This document shows, piece after piece, positions 25,254 through 49,630 of a stretch of DNA of 64,000 nucleotides. Numbering within the stretch: the first letter of the stretch is position 1; every line of letters starts with the position of its first letter. Source of the DNA: Catellatospora methionotrophica. Its GTDB lineage: Bacteria > Actinomycetota > Actinomycetes > Mycobacteriales > Micromonosporaceae. The notes beneath the pieces were generated by a model. That model was not told the origin of the DNA and made no database searches. It worked only from the letters and a program-made list of their open reading frames with translations. Where the stretch lies: the NCBI RefSeq assembly GCF_011297335.1, contig NZ_JAAOTJ010000002.1, forward strand, positions 1 through 64,000, given 5' to 3'. Made by a program: the position numbers and the translations under genes.

Positions 25254-26327
25254 TCAGCCTCCACTGCCGGCACGGTTGGAGCGAACCAGGAGCCGGAGCA
25301 GGAACCCGGCGCCGATGGCCCCGGTCACCACCCCGACCGGCAGGTCGAGGTCGGGGAGCAGGTGCCGGGCCAGCAGGTCGCTGCCCGACACGAGCAGCGC
25401 GCCGGTCAGCGCGGACAGCAGCACCGGTGGCGCGGACAGCCGGGCCAGGCGCTGGGCGATCTGCGGCGCGGCCAGCGACACGAACAGCACCGGTCCGGCC
25501 GCGGCGGTCGCGAACGACACCAGTGCGACGCTGACCAGCAGCAGCAGGCCACGGGCGAGCTGGACGGGGGTGCCCAGGCCACGGGCGACGTCGTCACCGA
25601 GCTGCAGGTTGCGGTTCCATCCGGCCAGCAGCAGGGCGGCGGGCAGCAGCACCGCGACGGCGACGGCCAGCGGGCGTACGGCCTCCCATCCGCGTCCGTT
25701 GAGGTTGCCGACCAGCCAGCCGACCGCCTCCTGCGCCTGGTGCAGTTTGGCGCGGGTGAGCAGATAGTCGGTGGCGCTGGTGCACATCCAGGACACGCCG
25801 ATGCCGACGAGCACGATCCGGAACCCGGTGCTGCCGCGCCGCCAGGCCAGCAGGTACACGGCGAGCGCGCCGAGCAGCCCGCCGGCCAGGCCCAGGGTCG
25901 GCGTGCCGAGGGTGTCGCCGAAGCCGAGCACGATCCCGGCGACGACGGCGGTGGTGGCCCCGGCGTTGATGCCGACCATGTCGGGGCTGGCCAGGGGGTT
26001 GCGGGTGATCGCCTGCAGGACCGCCCCGGAGGCCGCGAACGCCGCGCCGACCAGCACGCCGGTGAGCGCGCGGGGCAGCCGCACCTCGTGGACGATGAAG
26101 ACGGTGCCGCGCGCGCCCGAGCGCCACAGCGCCGGTACGACGTCGACCAGTGGCACGGGGTAGTCGCCGAGCGCCAGTCCCAGGCAGAACATCGCGAACG
26201 CGGCGACCGCCGTGACGGCGCAGGCGGCGATCAGGCGCGGGCGCAGCGGCAGGCCCAGCAACGACGGCCGCAGCCGGGTCCGGCGGCCCGTGCCGGGGGC
26301 TGTCTTCAGCACTGTCACGGTGCTCAC
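25254..26327 (-). CDS. FecCD-family ferric-siderophore permease, subunit 2
   Basis: A 357-residue BtuC/FecCD permease with nine or ten membrane helices. The diagnostic [43 protein letters not shown] block and the cytoplasmic coupling helix [16 protein letters not shown] are intact. The GTG start overlaps the stop of the first permease (GTGA), so the two form a heterodimeric channel and are translated together. It should import a ferric-hydroxamate, plausibly the product of the adjacent NRPS (inference from context). Confidence 0.93.
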   Translation of the reverse strand: MSTVTVLKTAPGTGRRTRLRPSLLGLPLRPRLIAACAVTAVAAFAMFCLGLALGDYPVPLVDVVPALWRSGARGTVFIVHEVRLPRALTGVLVGAAFAASGAVLQAITRNPLASPDMVGINAGATTAVVAGIVLGFGDTLGTPTLGLAGGLLGALAVYLLAWRRGSTGFRIVLVGIGVSWMCTSATDYLLTRAKLHQAQEAVGWLVGNLNGRGWEAVRPLAVAVAVLLPAALLLAGWNRNLQLGDDVARGLGTPVQLARGLLLLVSVALVSFATAAAGPVLFVSLAAPQIAQRLARLSAPPVLLSALTGALLVSGSDLLARHLLPDLDLPVGVVTGAIGAGFLLRLLVRSNRAGSGG

Positions 26328-27361
26328 ATCTCGGCCAGGCGTCGGCGGCGGGCCAGGGCGATGAAGAACGGGCCGCCCAGGAACGCCACGACGATGCCCG
26401 CCTGGATCTCCTCGGGCCGGGCGACGACGCGGCCGAGCACGTCGGCGGCGATGAGCAGGCTCGGTGCGCCGAGCAGGGTCAGGGCGAGGATGCGGCGCTG
26501 GTCGGGGCCGGTGACCATACGGGCCAGGTGCGGGGTGACCAGGCCGATGAAGACGATCGGCCCGGCCAGCGCGACGGCGGTCCCGGCGAGCACGGTGATG
26601 GCGAGGGCGGCCCGCAGCCGGATCAGGCCGACGCGGCGGCCCAGCGCGGCGGCGACGTCCTCGCCGAGCGCGAGGCTGTTCAGGGCCGGTGCGGTGGCCA
26701 GCGCGAGCACCGCCCCGGCGGCCAGCAGCGGGGTCACCTGCCACAGGGTGGCGGCGTCGGCGGCGGTCAGCGACCCGGCGGCCCAGAACCGGAACCGGTC
26801 CAGGGCCAGCGGGAATCTGAGCACCAGCGCGCTGGTGAACGAGCCGAGCAGGAACGTCACCGCGATCCCGGCCAGCGCCGTCTTGACCGGGGTCGCGCCG
26901 CCACGGCCGAGCCCGCCGAGCAGGTGGACGCTGACCGCCCCGGCGAGCGCGCCCGCGAAGGCGTACCAGATGAGGTTGGTCGGTGCGGTGCTCGCGCCGA
27001 ACACGGCGACGGCGAGCACGATGGCGAACGACGCCCCGGCGCTGACGCCGAGCAGGCCGGGGTCGGCGAGCGGGTTGCGGGTGAGGCCCTGCATGAGTGC
27101 TCCGGCCAGGCCGAGCGCCGCGCCGACGAGCAGGCCGGTGGCGGTGCGCGGCAGGCGCACGCTCCACACGATGGCCTCGATCTGCGGGTCGACGTGAGCG
27201 CGGTCGAACAGCGCGTCGGCGACCTGTCCGATGGGGACGGCGCGGCTGCCGAAGGCCAGCGAGAGCAGGCACAGCACGGCCAGCAGCAGGGCGGCGGCGG
27301 GCAGGTAGGCGGCAGCGCGGCGCGGTCGGGCCGGTGGCGGGGGTGCGGGGAGCGGGGTCAC
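26324..27361 (-). CDS. FecCD-family ferric-siderophore permease, subunit 1
   Basis: A 345-residue BtuC/FecCD permease, first gene of the leftward transport operon. VRLPRTATGLLVGAALGLAGALMQGLTRNPLADPGLLGVSAGA is the family signature; LGEDVAAALGRRVGLIRLRAAL is the coupling helix that contacts the ATPase. About nine or ten helices follow a Pro/Arg-rich N terminus. It starts 23 bases from an iron box, so iron-replete cells should repress it through a DmdR/IdeR-type regulator. Confidence 0.93.
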   Translation of the reverse strand: MTPLPAPPPPARPRRAAAYLPAAALLLAVLCLLSLAFGSRAVPIGQVADALFDRAHVDPQIEAIVWSVRLPRTATGLLVGAALGLAGALMQGLTRNPLADPGLLGVSAGASFAIVLAVAVFGASTAPTNLIWYAFAGALAGAVSVHLLGGLGRGGATPVKTALAGIAVTFLLGSFTSALVLRFPLALDRFRFWAAGSLTAADAATLWQVTPLLAAGAVLALATAPALNSLALGEDVAAALGRRVGLIRLRAALAITVLAGTAVALAGPIVFIGLVTPHLARMVTGPDQRRILALTLLGAPSLLIAADVLGRVVARPEEIQAGIVVAFLGGPFFIALARRRRLAEM

Positions 27362-27383
27362 GTCGACCTCATGGATCAGATCT

Positions 27384-27402
27384 TAAGGTGAGCCTAGCCT
27401 TA
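27384..27402 (-). promoter_or_regulatory. iron box for the leftward transporter operon
   Basis: TAAGGTGAGCCTAGCCTTA matches the DmdR1/IdeR consensus TTAGGTTAGSCTMACCTAA at 15 of 19 positions. It is 23 bases before the first permease start, so bound repressor would block transcription. Confidence 0.85.
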
Positions 27403-27447
27403 CCGGAAAGCAGGGCCTGAGCTGCGCAAAAGCCGTGAATCTTGAAA

Positions 27448-27466
27448 TTAGGTTAGCCTTACTTTA
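27448..27466 (+). promoter_or_regulatory. iron box for the rightward siderophore operon
   Basis: TTAGGTTAGCCTTACTTTA matches the DmdR1/IdeR consensus at 16 of 19 positions, with an intact left half-site. It lies 38 bases before the binding-protein gene. Confidence 0.9.
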
Positions 27467-27503
27467 CCATCCCTTCAGTTGCCCACCACGTCGAGGGGAA
27501 GTC

Positions 27504-28529
27504 ATGTCCACCCTGCCGAAGCACTCCGTGCGCGTCCGTCGTCAGTGGCCGGTCGGCCGCCTGGCCACGGCGCTCGCGGTGGCCGCGCTCGCCCTCACCG
27601 CCTGCGGCGGTGACCCGGCCGCGACGCCCGCGCCGAACGGTTCCGCAGCTCAGGGCGCTACCTTCCCCGTCACCGTGTCGCACAAGTACGGCGACACCGT
27701 CATCGACAAGGCCCCCGCCCGCGTCGTCACCCTCGGGCTCAGCGACCAGGACCCGGTGCTCGCCCTCGGCGTCGTGCCGATCGGCTCCATCGACTGGTTC
27801 GGCGAGCGCCCCTACGGCAAGTGGCCGTGGGCGACCTGGGGCGGCAAGGTTCCGGAGATCGTCGGCGAGCGCGACGAGTACAACCTGGAGAAGATCGCGG
27901 CGCTGAACCCCGATCTGATCATCGGCATGTACTCCGGGATGAGCCAGGAGCAGTACACCAAGCTCACCCAGATCGCGCCGACCGTGGCGCAGGTCAAGGG
28001 CTACGACGACTACAGCGCGCCGTGGCAGGAGATGACCATGCACGCCGGACGGGCGCTCGGCCAGTCCGCCAAGGCCGCCGAGCTGATCGCCGCCATCGAC
28101 CAGCGCCTGGCCGACCTCAAGGCCAAGAACCCGCAGTTCACCGGTAAGACCGTGGCCGTCGTCGAGCCGTACGAGCCGGGCAAGTACGCCGTGTTCGCCC
28201 CCAGCGACCCGAAGGTCGTGCTGCTCACGCAGCTCGGCTTCACCGTGCCGGAGGCCATCGTCCAGGCCGCGGGCAAGGAGTACGCCGCCGAGATCGGCTC
28301 CGAGCGCCTCGACCTGGTCGACGTCGACAAGCTCGTCTTCCTCACCGCCGACGCGTCCACCGAGACGACCGTCAAGGCCGACAAGGTCTACACGACGCTC
28401 AAGGTCGCCAAGGAGAACCGGGCCGTGTTCCTGCCGTACGAGACGCCCCCGCTGGGCGCCGCGCTGTCGTTCAGCACGGTGCTGAGCATCCCGTACGCGC
28501 TGGACCAGCTCGTCCCGCTGCTCGGCTGA
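27504..28529 (+). CDS. siderophore-binding lipoprotein of the ABC transporter (FepB/FhuD type)
   Basis: A 341-residue exported lipoprotein. The signal peptide ends in lipobox LTAC, lipidating Cys34; a short Pro/Ala-rich linker leads to a class III periplasmic-binding-protein fold with the long connecting helix. [24 protein letters not shown] and [13 protein letters not shown] are usual for ferric-siderophore binders. ATG 27504 has GAGGGGAA three bases upstream. It is the first gene of the rightward operon, 52 bases before the NRPS, with its own iron box. It should capture the ferric form of the NRPS product outside the membrane. Confidence 0.93.
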   Translation: MSTLPKHSVRVRRQWPVGRLATALAVAALALTACGGDPAATPAPNGSAAQGATFPVTVSHKYGDTVIDKAPARVVTLGLSDQDPVLALGVVPIGSIDWFGERPYGKWPWATWGGKVPEIVGERDEYNLEKIAALNPDLIIGMYSGMSQEQYTKLTQIAPTVAQVKGYDDYSAPWQEMTMHAGRALGQSAKAAELIAAIDQRLADLKAKNPQFTGKTVAVVEPYEPGKYAVFAPSDPKVVLLTQLGFTVPEAIVQAAGKEYAAEIGSERLDLVDVDKLVFLTADASTETTVKADKVYTTLKVAKENRAVFLPYETPPLGAALSFSTVLSIPYALDQLVPLLG

Positions 28530-28581
28530 GCACCGCCCCACCACCGCACCACCCCGTACCGCCCCCGAAAGGTGTCTCCCC

Positions 28582-44522
<15,941 letters not shown>

Positions 44523-44526
<4 letters not shown>

Positions 44527-44741
44527 CCAACCCGTTCGAAGACGCCGACGGCCGCTACCTCGTGCTCGTCAACGACGAGGACCAGCACTCGCTGTGGCCC
44601 GCCTTCGCGGCCGTCCCAGCGGGCTGGCACACCGTCTTCGGCGAGGACACCCGCGAGGCCTGCCTGGCCTACGTCGAGTCCCACTGGACCGACCTGCGCC
44701 CCCGCACCCTCCGCGAACGCATGGCCGCCACCACCGCCTGA
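44523..44741 (+). CDS. MbtH-like NRPS accessory protein
   Basis: A 72-residue MbtH-family protein with all hallmark residues: NPFED at the start, [24 protein letters not shown] and the closing [15 protein letters not shown]. These proteins bind and activate or stabilise adenylation domains. The ATG overlaps the NRPS stop (ATGA), so it is translationally coupled and should serve the four A domains of that enzyme. A hairpin element follows 22 bases after its stop. Confidence 0.97.
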
Positions 44742-44763
44742 CCGCGTCGCCGGTCATGGTCAT

Positions 44764-44822
44764 CCGACTTGCCGGGCACCTGTGCGTATCTTGCCCGTTG
44801 ATACGCCCAGGTGCCGGTAGTT
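44764..44822. repeat. palindromic element, family P3, intergenic copy
   Basis: ACTTGCCGGGCACCTGTGCGTATC (44767-44790) pairs with 44800-44822 apart from about four mismatches and a bulge, around a nine-base loop. It shares CCGACTTGCC and GATACGC blocks with the copy inside the NRPS. It may end the MbtH transcript, and it also forms the broken 3' end of the opposite gene. Confidence 0.8.
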
Positions 44823-45081
44823 CACCGCCGACGAGGACCGGCGGATCCGGGCTGCCCAGCGGCACACCCCACGTGCATACCCCCTGGTTCTCGATGGAGA
44901 TCACCAGCACCGGCGTGGGCCACCCGGGAAACCTGCTGTCCGGATCTCCGGGATGGTCGACCATGATCCGGTCTGGAAAGACCACCTCATCGCTGTACGC
45001 CGCAGCCAGCTCACTGGCGACTTCGCCGGTGAGCCCGTGAAGACTCACCGGAACCACGACCCGGCCCATGGTTTCCTCCAT
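44823..45081 (-). pseudogene. 3'-truncated gene for a small SMI1/KNR4-like protein
   Basis: The first 85 or so codons from ATG 45081 look genuine: GRVVVPVSLHGL, FPGWPTPVLVIS and ENQGVCTWGVPLG resemble the opening half of small SMI1/KNR4-like (immunity-type) proteins. After VGGELPAPG the frame runs into the palindromic element at 44822 and then antisense to MbtH, where the sequence turns into Arg-rich shadow reading. The C-terminal half is missing. I conclude that the element, or a deletion ending in it, broke the gene. The family call is tentative. Confidence 0.6.
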
Positions 45082-45127
45082 CGTTTCTCGGACGTCCGAC
45101 TTCCACTGTGGACGCGGTGCCGTCCGT

Positions 45128-45197
45128 CATGATCTTTTTTTGTGGGCGCTGACTGCCCCTATAGGGGCGTCCATCGTCCACAAAAACAGATCATGAA
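45128..45197. repeat. palindromic element, family P2, copy 1
   Basis: A 70-base inverted repeat bounded by TCATGA on both sides. Arms of about 23 bases have 20 paired positions, and the centre is the perfect palindrome GCCCCTATAGGGGC (45156-45169). Over 62 bases, 55 are identical to the copy at 56813. It is intergenic. Confidence 0.88.
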
Positions 45198-45213
45198 TAC
45201 GTTGTGGGCGATG

Positions 45214-46170
45214 TCATCGGTTGCGCGAGTCGGTGCCGCCGACGGTGCGCAGCAGGTCATCGAGCAGCTTGCGGGTGTGGGGCTCGTCGAGGACCTCGCT
45301 GATCCAGGCGGCGGAGTCCTCGCGTCGCGGGTTGCGGGAGTTCGGGTGGAGCCAGTCGGTGGCGGCGACCTCGGTGATGTGCCCGAGCTGCGCGATCAGC
45401 ATCGAGAAGTGGCCGCGCCGGGACACCGCGCCAGGCCCGCCTGCCTGCTCGTACGCGGAGACCAGCGCCCGTACCCGCCCCGGGTCGGTGCGCGCGAACT
45501 CGAACAGCGCGCACGCCAGTTCCTGGCTCGGATCCGCCGGACCGCTGTTCTCCCAGTCGATGACGCACACGCCGCCGTCGGCGGTCGGCAGCACGTTGTC
45601 GGCCCACAGGTCACGATGGCAGGTCCGCAGGTCGGCGGGCGGCTCCAGCCATGACTCCAGCGCGACCAGCTCGTCTCGCAGCCCGGCCAGGCGTCCGGCG
45701 AACGGGGCCCCAGCGGCGTGCAGCTGCTCGACCAGCTCGTCCCAGCGTTCGGGGCCGACTGGTTCGCGATACCACGGGTGCATCGGCCCGGCCTCGGTCC
45801 ACGGCACCTGATGGATCGCGGCGACCACGGCGCCCACCAGCTCCGGATCGAGGCCGGGGTCGCATTCCTGGAGATCTTTCCATTCGTACACCCGGACCTG
45901 CGTATCCCCGGCGTAAGCGAACACGGTCCCGGCAACGGTCCGGCGTACCTGCGGCGTCGGCACTCCGGCGGCGTGGGCGGCCTCGTGGAACAAGGTCGCC
46001 GACCGCACCTCGTCCTCGTCGGCGGGGCGGAAGAGGGTCTTCACCGCCCAGCGGCCGTCGGACGTCTCCAGCCGCCAGATGGCGCCCTGGCGTCCCTTCG
46101 CGACCGGCCCGTCCGACAGCTTCGCACCCGCGCCGAGATCGAACCGGGCGGCGATCTCCATGGCGTCCAC
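45214..46170 (-). CDS. APH-fold phosphotransferase
   Basis: A 318-residue kinase-like protein. GRQGAIWRLETSDGRWAVK supplies the glycine loop and the ATP-binding lysine, CHRDLWADN is the catalytic loop and VIDWEN the metal-binding motif, all in the usual order. Length and motifs agree with an active aminoglycoside-phosphotransferase-like enzyme. Substrate unknown. It is transcribed toward a family P2 palindrome and away from an SDR gene. Confidence 0.88.
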   Translation of the reverse strand: MDAMEIAARFDLGAGAKLSDGPVAKGRQGAIWRLETSDGRWAVKTLFRPADEDEVRSATLFHEAAHAAGVPTPQVRRTVAGTVFAYAGDTQVRVYEWKDLQECDPGLDPELVGAVVAAIHQVPWTEAGPMHPWYREPVGPERWDELVEQLHAAGAPFAGRLAGLRDELVALESWLEPPADLRTCHRDLWADNVLPTADGGVCVIDWENSGPADPSQELACALFEFARTDPGRVRALVSAYEQAGGPGAVSRRGHFSMLIAQLGHITEVAATDWLHPNSRNPRREDSAAWISEVLDEPHTRKLLDDLLRTVGGTDSRNR

Positions 46171-46227
46171 CGGTCCACCTCAGCACACGGTTGATCGGCT
46201 GTCACGGGTCCTGGCAGGATGATCGGA

Positions 46228-46977
46228 ATGACTGGGCGCGCAGTGCTGGTGACAGGTGCATCCCGAGGCATCGGCAGAGCGGTGGCGGAGGCGTTCGCGG
46301 CCAGCGGCGACCGGGTCGCGATCCACTGTCGAGCGTCGGTGCGCGCGGCCGAGGAACTGCGGGACGCGCTACCAGGTGCGGGCCATGTCGTGGTGCTGGC
46401 CGACCTGGCCGACCCGGACGCCGTACGCACCATGGTCGACCAGGCCGCCGACGCGCTCGACGGGCTGGACGTGCTGGTCAACAACGCCGGGGTGTTCACC
46501 CCTCACCCGATCTTCGACACCTCGTACGAGGACTGGCAGCGGCAGTGGCGGGCGACCCTCGACACGAACCTGGTCGGCGCGGCCAACGTGATCTGGTGCG
46601 CCGCCCGCTACATGCGCGAGCGCGGCGGCCGCATCGTCAACGTCTCCTCGCGTGGGGCGTTCCGCGGCGAACCGGGCCAGGTCGCGTACGGGGCGAGCAA
46701 GGCCGGCCTGAACTCGCTGACCCAGTCGCTGGCGGTGGCCCTCGCCCCGTACGGCATCGCGGTGGCGGCGGTCGCGCCGGGTTTCGTGGAGACGGACATG
46801 GTCAGCGAGCACCTGAGGTCCGACCGGGCCGACGAGATCCGGGCGCAGAGCCCGTTTCGCCGCGTCGCCCAGCCGGCGGAGGTCGCCGCGGCGGTGCACT
46901 GGCTCGCCTCGCCTCAGGCGGAGTGGGCGTCGGGCACGATCATCGACCTGAACGGCGCGTCGTACCTGCGTACCTGA
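46228..46977 (+). CDS. short-chain dehydrogenase/reductase (FabG-like)
   Basis: A 249-residue classical SDR. TGASRGIG binds the cofactor, NNAG follows the fourth strand, and the catalytic Ser-Tyr-Lys set is seen in NVSSRGAFRG and YGASKAG. PGFVETDM and a C-terminal ASGTIIDLNGASY complete the family pattern. An arginine in HCRAS after the second strand suggests NADPH preference. ATG 46228 leaves room for a ribosome site (CAGG); ATG 46219 does not. The stop abuts the convergent gene's stop. Substrate unknown. Confidence 0.9.
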   Translation: MTGRAVLVTGASRGIGRAVAEAFAASGDRVAIHCRASVRAAEELRDALPGAGHVVVLADLADPDAVRTMVDQAADALDGLDVLVNNAGVFTPHPIFDTSYEDWQRQWRATLDTNLVGAANVIWCAARYMRERGGRIVNVSSRGAFRGEPGQVAYGASKAGLNSLTQSLAVALAPYGIAVAAVAPGFVETDMVSEHLRSDRADEIRAQSPFRRVAQPAEVAAAVHWLASPQAEWASGTIIDLNGASYLRT

Positions 46978-48222
46978 TCAGGCGGACACCGGGATGAGGA
47001 TGCACCCTCCGGTGCTGGCCTGGCGGCCGAGACCGGTCGGCCGCGAGATCCTGATCTTCACCGCGTCCACCGCGCCACCTTCGACGGGCAGCGTGAGCAC
47101 GCGCTGGTGGCTGCCCGGGGGCACGAGGACCGAGGTGGCACCGGGAGGGTTGAGCGGGGCGAGGATGCCGGTCAGCCCTCTGAGCCCGGCGCCGGGGGCG
47201 GCAGGCCGGGCGGTGGGGGACGCCATGACGCGGCAGTGCAGCAGCCGCTCGTCGTGCACGGTCAGTTTCAGGGCCAGCGCGACGGTGAGCCCGCCTGCGG
47301 CGTCGCGCGCGATCCGCTGCTGCTGGACCTGCAGGGTCAGGCCGAAGCCGCGGACCGGGGCGTCGGCGGTCGCCGTCGTCACCGCCTTCGCGTCGAGCCC
47401 GGTCTGCACGCTCTGGCCTTCCGGCGGCGCCCAGAGCACCGGCTGCGCGGCGCCGTCGGCGGCCAAGGCCGCGGTCTGGACCTCGCTGTACAGCGCGGTG
47501 AGCTCCAGCAGCTCGCTCTGCAGGTCGTCGGCGGCCTTGACCAGGTTGTCGAGGTCGCGTTGCCTGATCAGGTCGCGGTCGGCCGCTCGGGTGAGCCAGT
47601 TCGACACCGAGCCGTCCTGGGCGGACTTCGCCTCGCGCAGCATCCGCAGCCGGTAGGTGGCCCCGCTGTCGTCGAGCGCCTCGATGGCCTGCTCCAGCGC
47701 CGCCGCCGCCCGGTCCAGGGCCATGGCGGCGTCCAGTGGCGCGGCGAGCAGCGCGTCGCACTTGGCGACGGCGAACTCGGCGTTGGCGATCAGCATCGGG
47801 ACGTCCATCCGTGCCGCCGCCGAGGCCGCGTCCACCAGCTGCGCGCGGGCGAGCTGCAGTTTCTCGGGACGTATGCCGGTGCCGAGCCGGGCTTCGGCCA
47901 GGTAGCGGTGACCGCCGGACATGGCCTGCCGGTAGTCGGCGGCGTTGAGCTCCTTAGCGATCTCGTACACCTTGAGCAGCACCGGATCGGTGGGCGAGGT
48001 GGTGCGGAGCAGGCCGCTCAGCATGGTGGAGATGACGTCCGCGCCGACCTTGCGATCCAGGTCCTCGCCCGCGAAGGCGGCTTTGAACAGGACCAGCACG
48101 GCGCTCAGCACGGTGAATTCCAGCACGCCGTCATCATCGATCAGGTCCTGCCCGCGCGCCACCGGCCGGGCGGCCGGAAACCCGGGACCAGCGGCCGAGG
48201 GCGCGGGTGACCGAACCGTCAC
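46978..48222 (-). CDS. unknown protein with helical middle and beta-rich C terminus
   Basis: A protein of about 414 residues that I cannot assign to a family. After a Pro/Ala-rich N terminus the region to about residue 250 is strongly helical with many Ala/Leu/Glu/Asp heptads (LDRAAAALEQAIEALDD, LDNLVKAADDLQSELLELTALY), suggesting coiled coils or a TPR-like bundle. The last 140 residues are beta-rich and end in GGCILIPVSA. No signal peptide or membrane segment is clear. GTG 48222 is assumed; the frame is open to 48324, but that would run into the divergent P450 gene. Confidence 0.6.
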   Translation of the reverse strand: MTVRSPAPSAAGPGFPAARPVARGQDLIDDDGVLEFTVLSAVLVLFKAAFAGEDLDRKVGADVISTMLSGLLRTTSPTDPVLLKVYEIAKELNAADYRQAMSGGHRYLAEARLGTGIRPEKLQLARAQLVDAASAAARMDVPMLIANAEFAVAKCDALLAAPLDAAMALDRAAAALEQAIEALDDSGATYRLRMLREAKSAQDGSVSNWLTRAADRDLIRQRDLDNLVKAADDLQSELLELTALYSEVQTAALAADGAAQPVLWAPPEGQSVQTGLDAKAVTTATADAPVRGFGLTLQVQQQRIARDAAGGLTVALALKLTVHDERLLHCRVMASPTARPAAPGAGLRGLTGILAPLNPPGATSVLVPPGSHQRVLTLPVEGGAVDAVKIRISRPTGLGRQASTGGCILIPVSA

Positions 48223-48274
48223 TGTGGGCGAGGCGAGCCGCGGTCCATGATGGACGGTGACTGAGGAGGATGCC

Positions 48275-49558
48275 ATGCAGGCTGACCATCCCGACGCCGG
48301 CGACCTGACCGCACGGGCGACCATCGAACTCGACCACCACGGCGCGGACTACCGCGACCGGTGGCAGGAGATCTCCGACGGCAACGTGGCCAGATGCCCC
48401 GTCGCGCACACTGCCGCGTACGGCGGGACGTGGGTCGTGTCCGGGTACGAGCCGGTGGTGGAGGCCCTGCGCGACCATGGCGTGTTCTCCTCCTACCAGG
48501 ACCACACCGACCCGGACGCGCCGATGCGGGGCACCAGCAACCCGCCGATCCCGGCCCTGAACGTGCCGCAGGAACTGGACCCGCCGCTGCACACCGTCTA
48601 CCGGCGGCTGCTCAACGGGCCGCTGTCGCCGGAGCAGTCGCGCCGCCAGGAGCCGTTCATCCGCCAGGTCACCGCCGCCTGCCTGGACCGGTTCACCGAG
48701 CAGGGGCGGGCCGACCTGGTCGCCGACCTGACCAACCCGGTCCCCGCGATCGTCACCCTCGGCATCCTCGGCATGCCGCTGGCGGACTGGGCCAAGTACG
48801 CCGGTCCCATCCACCTGCTGACCTACTCCCCGCCCGGCAGCCCGACCTGGGACGAGGCGATGGCCGCGGTCGGCGAGATGATGGCGGCACTCGGCGCGCT
48901 GGTCGTGGCCCGGCGCGCCGAGCCGACGGGCGACCTGGTCAGCGTGCTGGCCACGGCACGGGGCGACGACGGTGAACTGCTGCCGCTCGACCACGTGATC
49001 GCGACCGCCGGGCTGGTCGTCGCCGGGGGAGTGGACACCACCACCGCGCTGGTGTCGCACGCCCTGCACTGGCTGTACCGCAACCCGGCCGAGCGGGACC
49101 GGCTGATCGCCGATCCAAATCTGCTGCCGACGGCCGTTGACGAGTTCCTGCGGGTGCTGGCCCCGGTGCAGTTCATGTCGCGTACGGCCACCCGCGACGT
49201 GGAGCTGGGCGGTCAGCGCATCGCGGCGGGCGAACGGGTGATGCTGGCCTTCGCCGCCGCGAACCGGGATCCGGCGGCGTTCGACTGCCCGTCGGAGATG
49301 CGGCTGGACCGCAGCCCGAACCGGCACGTGGCGTTCGGTTCGGGGGTGCACCGCTGCGTCGGCGCGCACCTGGCGAAGGTGGAGGCGGTGGTGATGCTGG
49401 ACGAGATCCTGCGGCGCATCCCCGACTACGTCATCGACGAGGACGCCGCGCTGCGCTACCCGTCGATCGGCGCCATCAACGGCTACATCGGCATGCCTGC
49501 CACGTTCACGCCGACCCCGGCGGTCGGCGCGGCGTTCCCTGCGTCCGGGGCGGCCTGA
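48275..49558 (+). CDS. cytochrome P450
   Basis: A 427-residue soluble bacterial P450. The oxygen-binding I-helix AGGVDTTTA, the K-helix EFLR and the heme loop FGSGVHRCVGAHLA (Cys361 as thiolate ligand) are all intact, and the length is normal. ATG 48275 has GAGGAGG six bases upstream. No ferredoxin or reductase gene is adjacent. It lies 3.5 kb beyond the siderophore operon on the same strand but without an iron box, so a role there is only a possibility. It is transcribed divergently from the unknown gene. Confidence 0.92.
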   Translation: MQADHPDAGDLTARATIELDHHGADYRDRWQEISDGNVARCPVAHTAAYGGTWVVSGYEPVVEALRDHGVFSSYQDHTDPDAPMRGTSNPPIPALNVPQELDPPLHTVYRRLLNGPLSPEQSRRQEPFIRQVTAACLDRFTEQGRADLVADLTNPVPAIVTLGILGMPLADWAKYAGPIHLLTYSPPGSPTWDEAMAAVGEMMAALGALVVARRAEPTGDLVSVLATARGDDGELLPLDHVIATAGLVVAGGVDTTTALVSHALHWLYRNPAERDRLIADPNLLPTAVDEFLRVLAPVQFMSRTATRDVELGGQRIAAGERVMLAFAAANRDPAAFDCPSEMRLDRSPNRHVAFGSGVHRCVGAHLAKVEAVVMLDEILRRIPDYVIDEDAALRYPSIGAINGYIGMPATFTPTPAVGAAFPASGAA

Positions 49559-49630
49559 TCGGAGGCCGGCCGGTCACCGGGCCACCCGCAGTCGGCGGGC
49601 GGCTCGGTGACCAGGCAGGATTCGCGGCGG

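Noticed and set aside
48275-49558. P450 as a siderophore tailoring gene
   Set aside because: It is separated from the NRPS operon by a broken gene, a kinase, an SDR and an unknown gene, and has no iron box; position alone is not enough.
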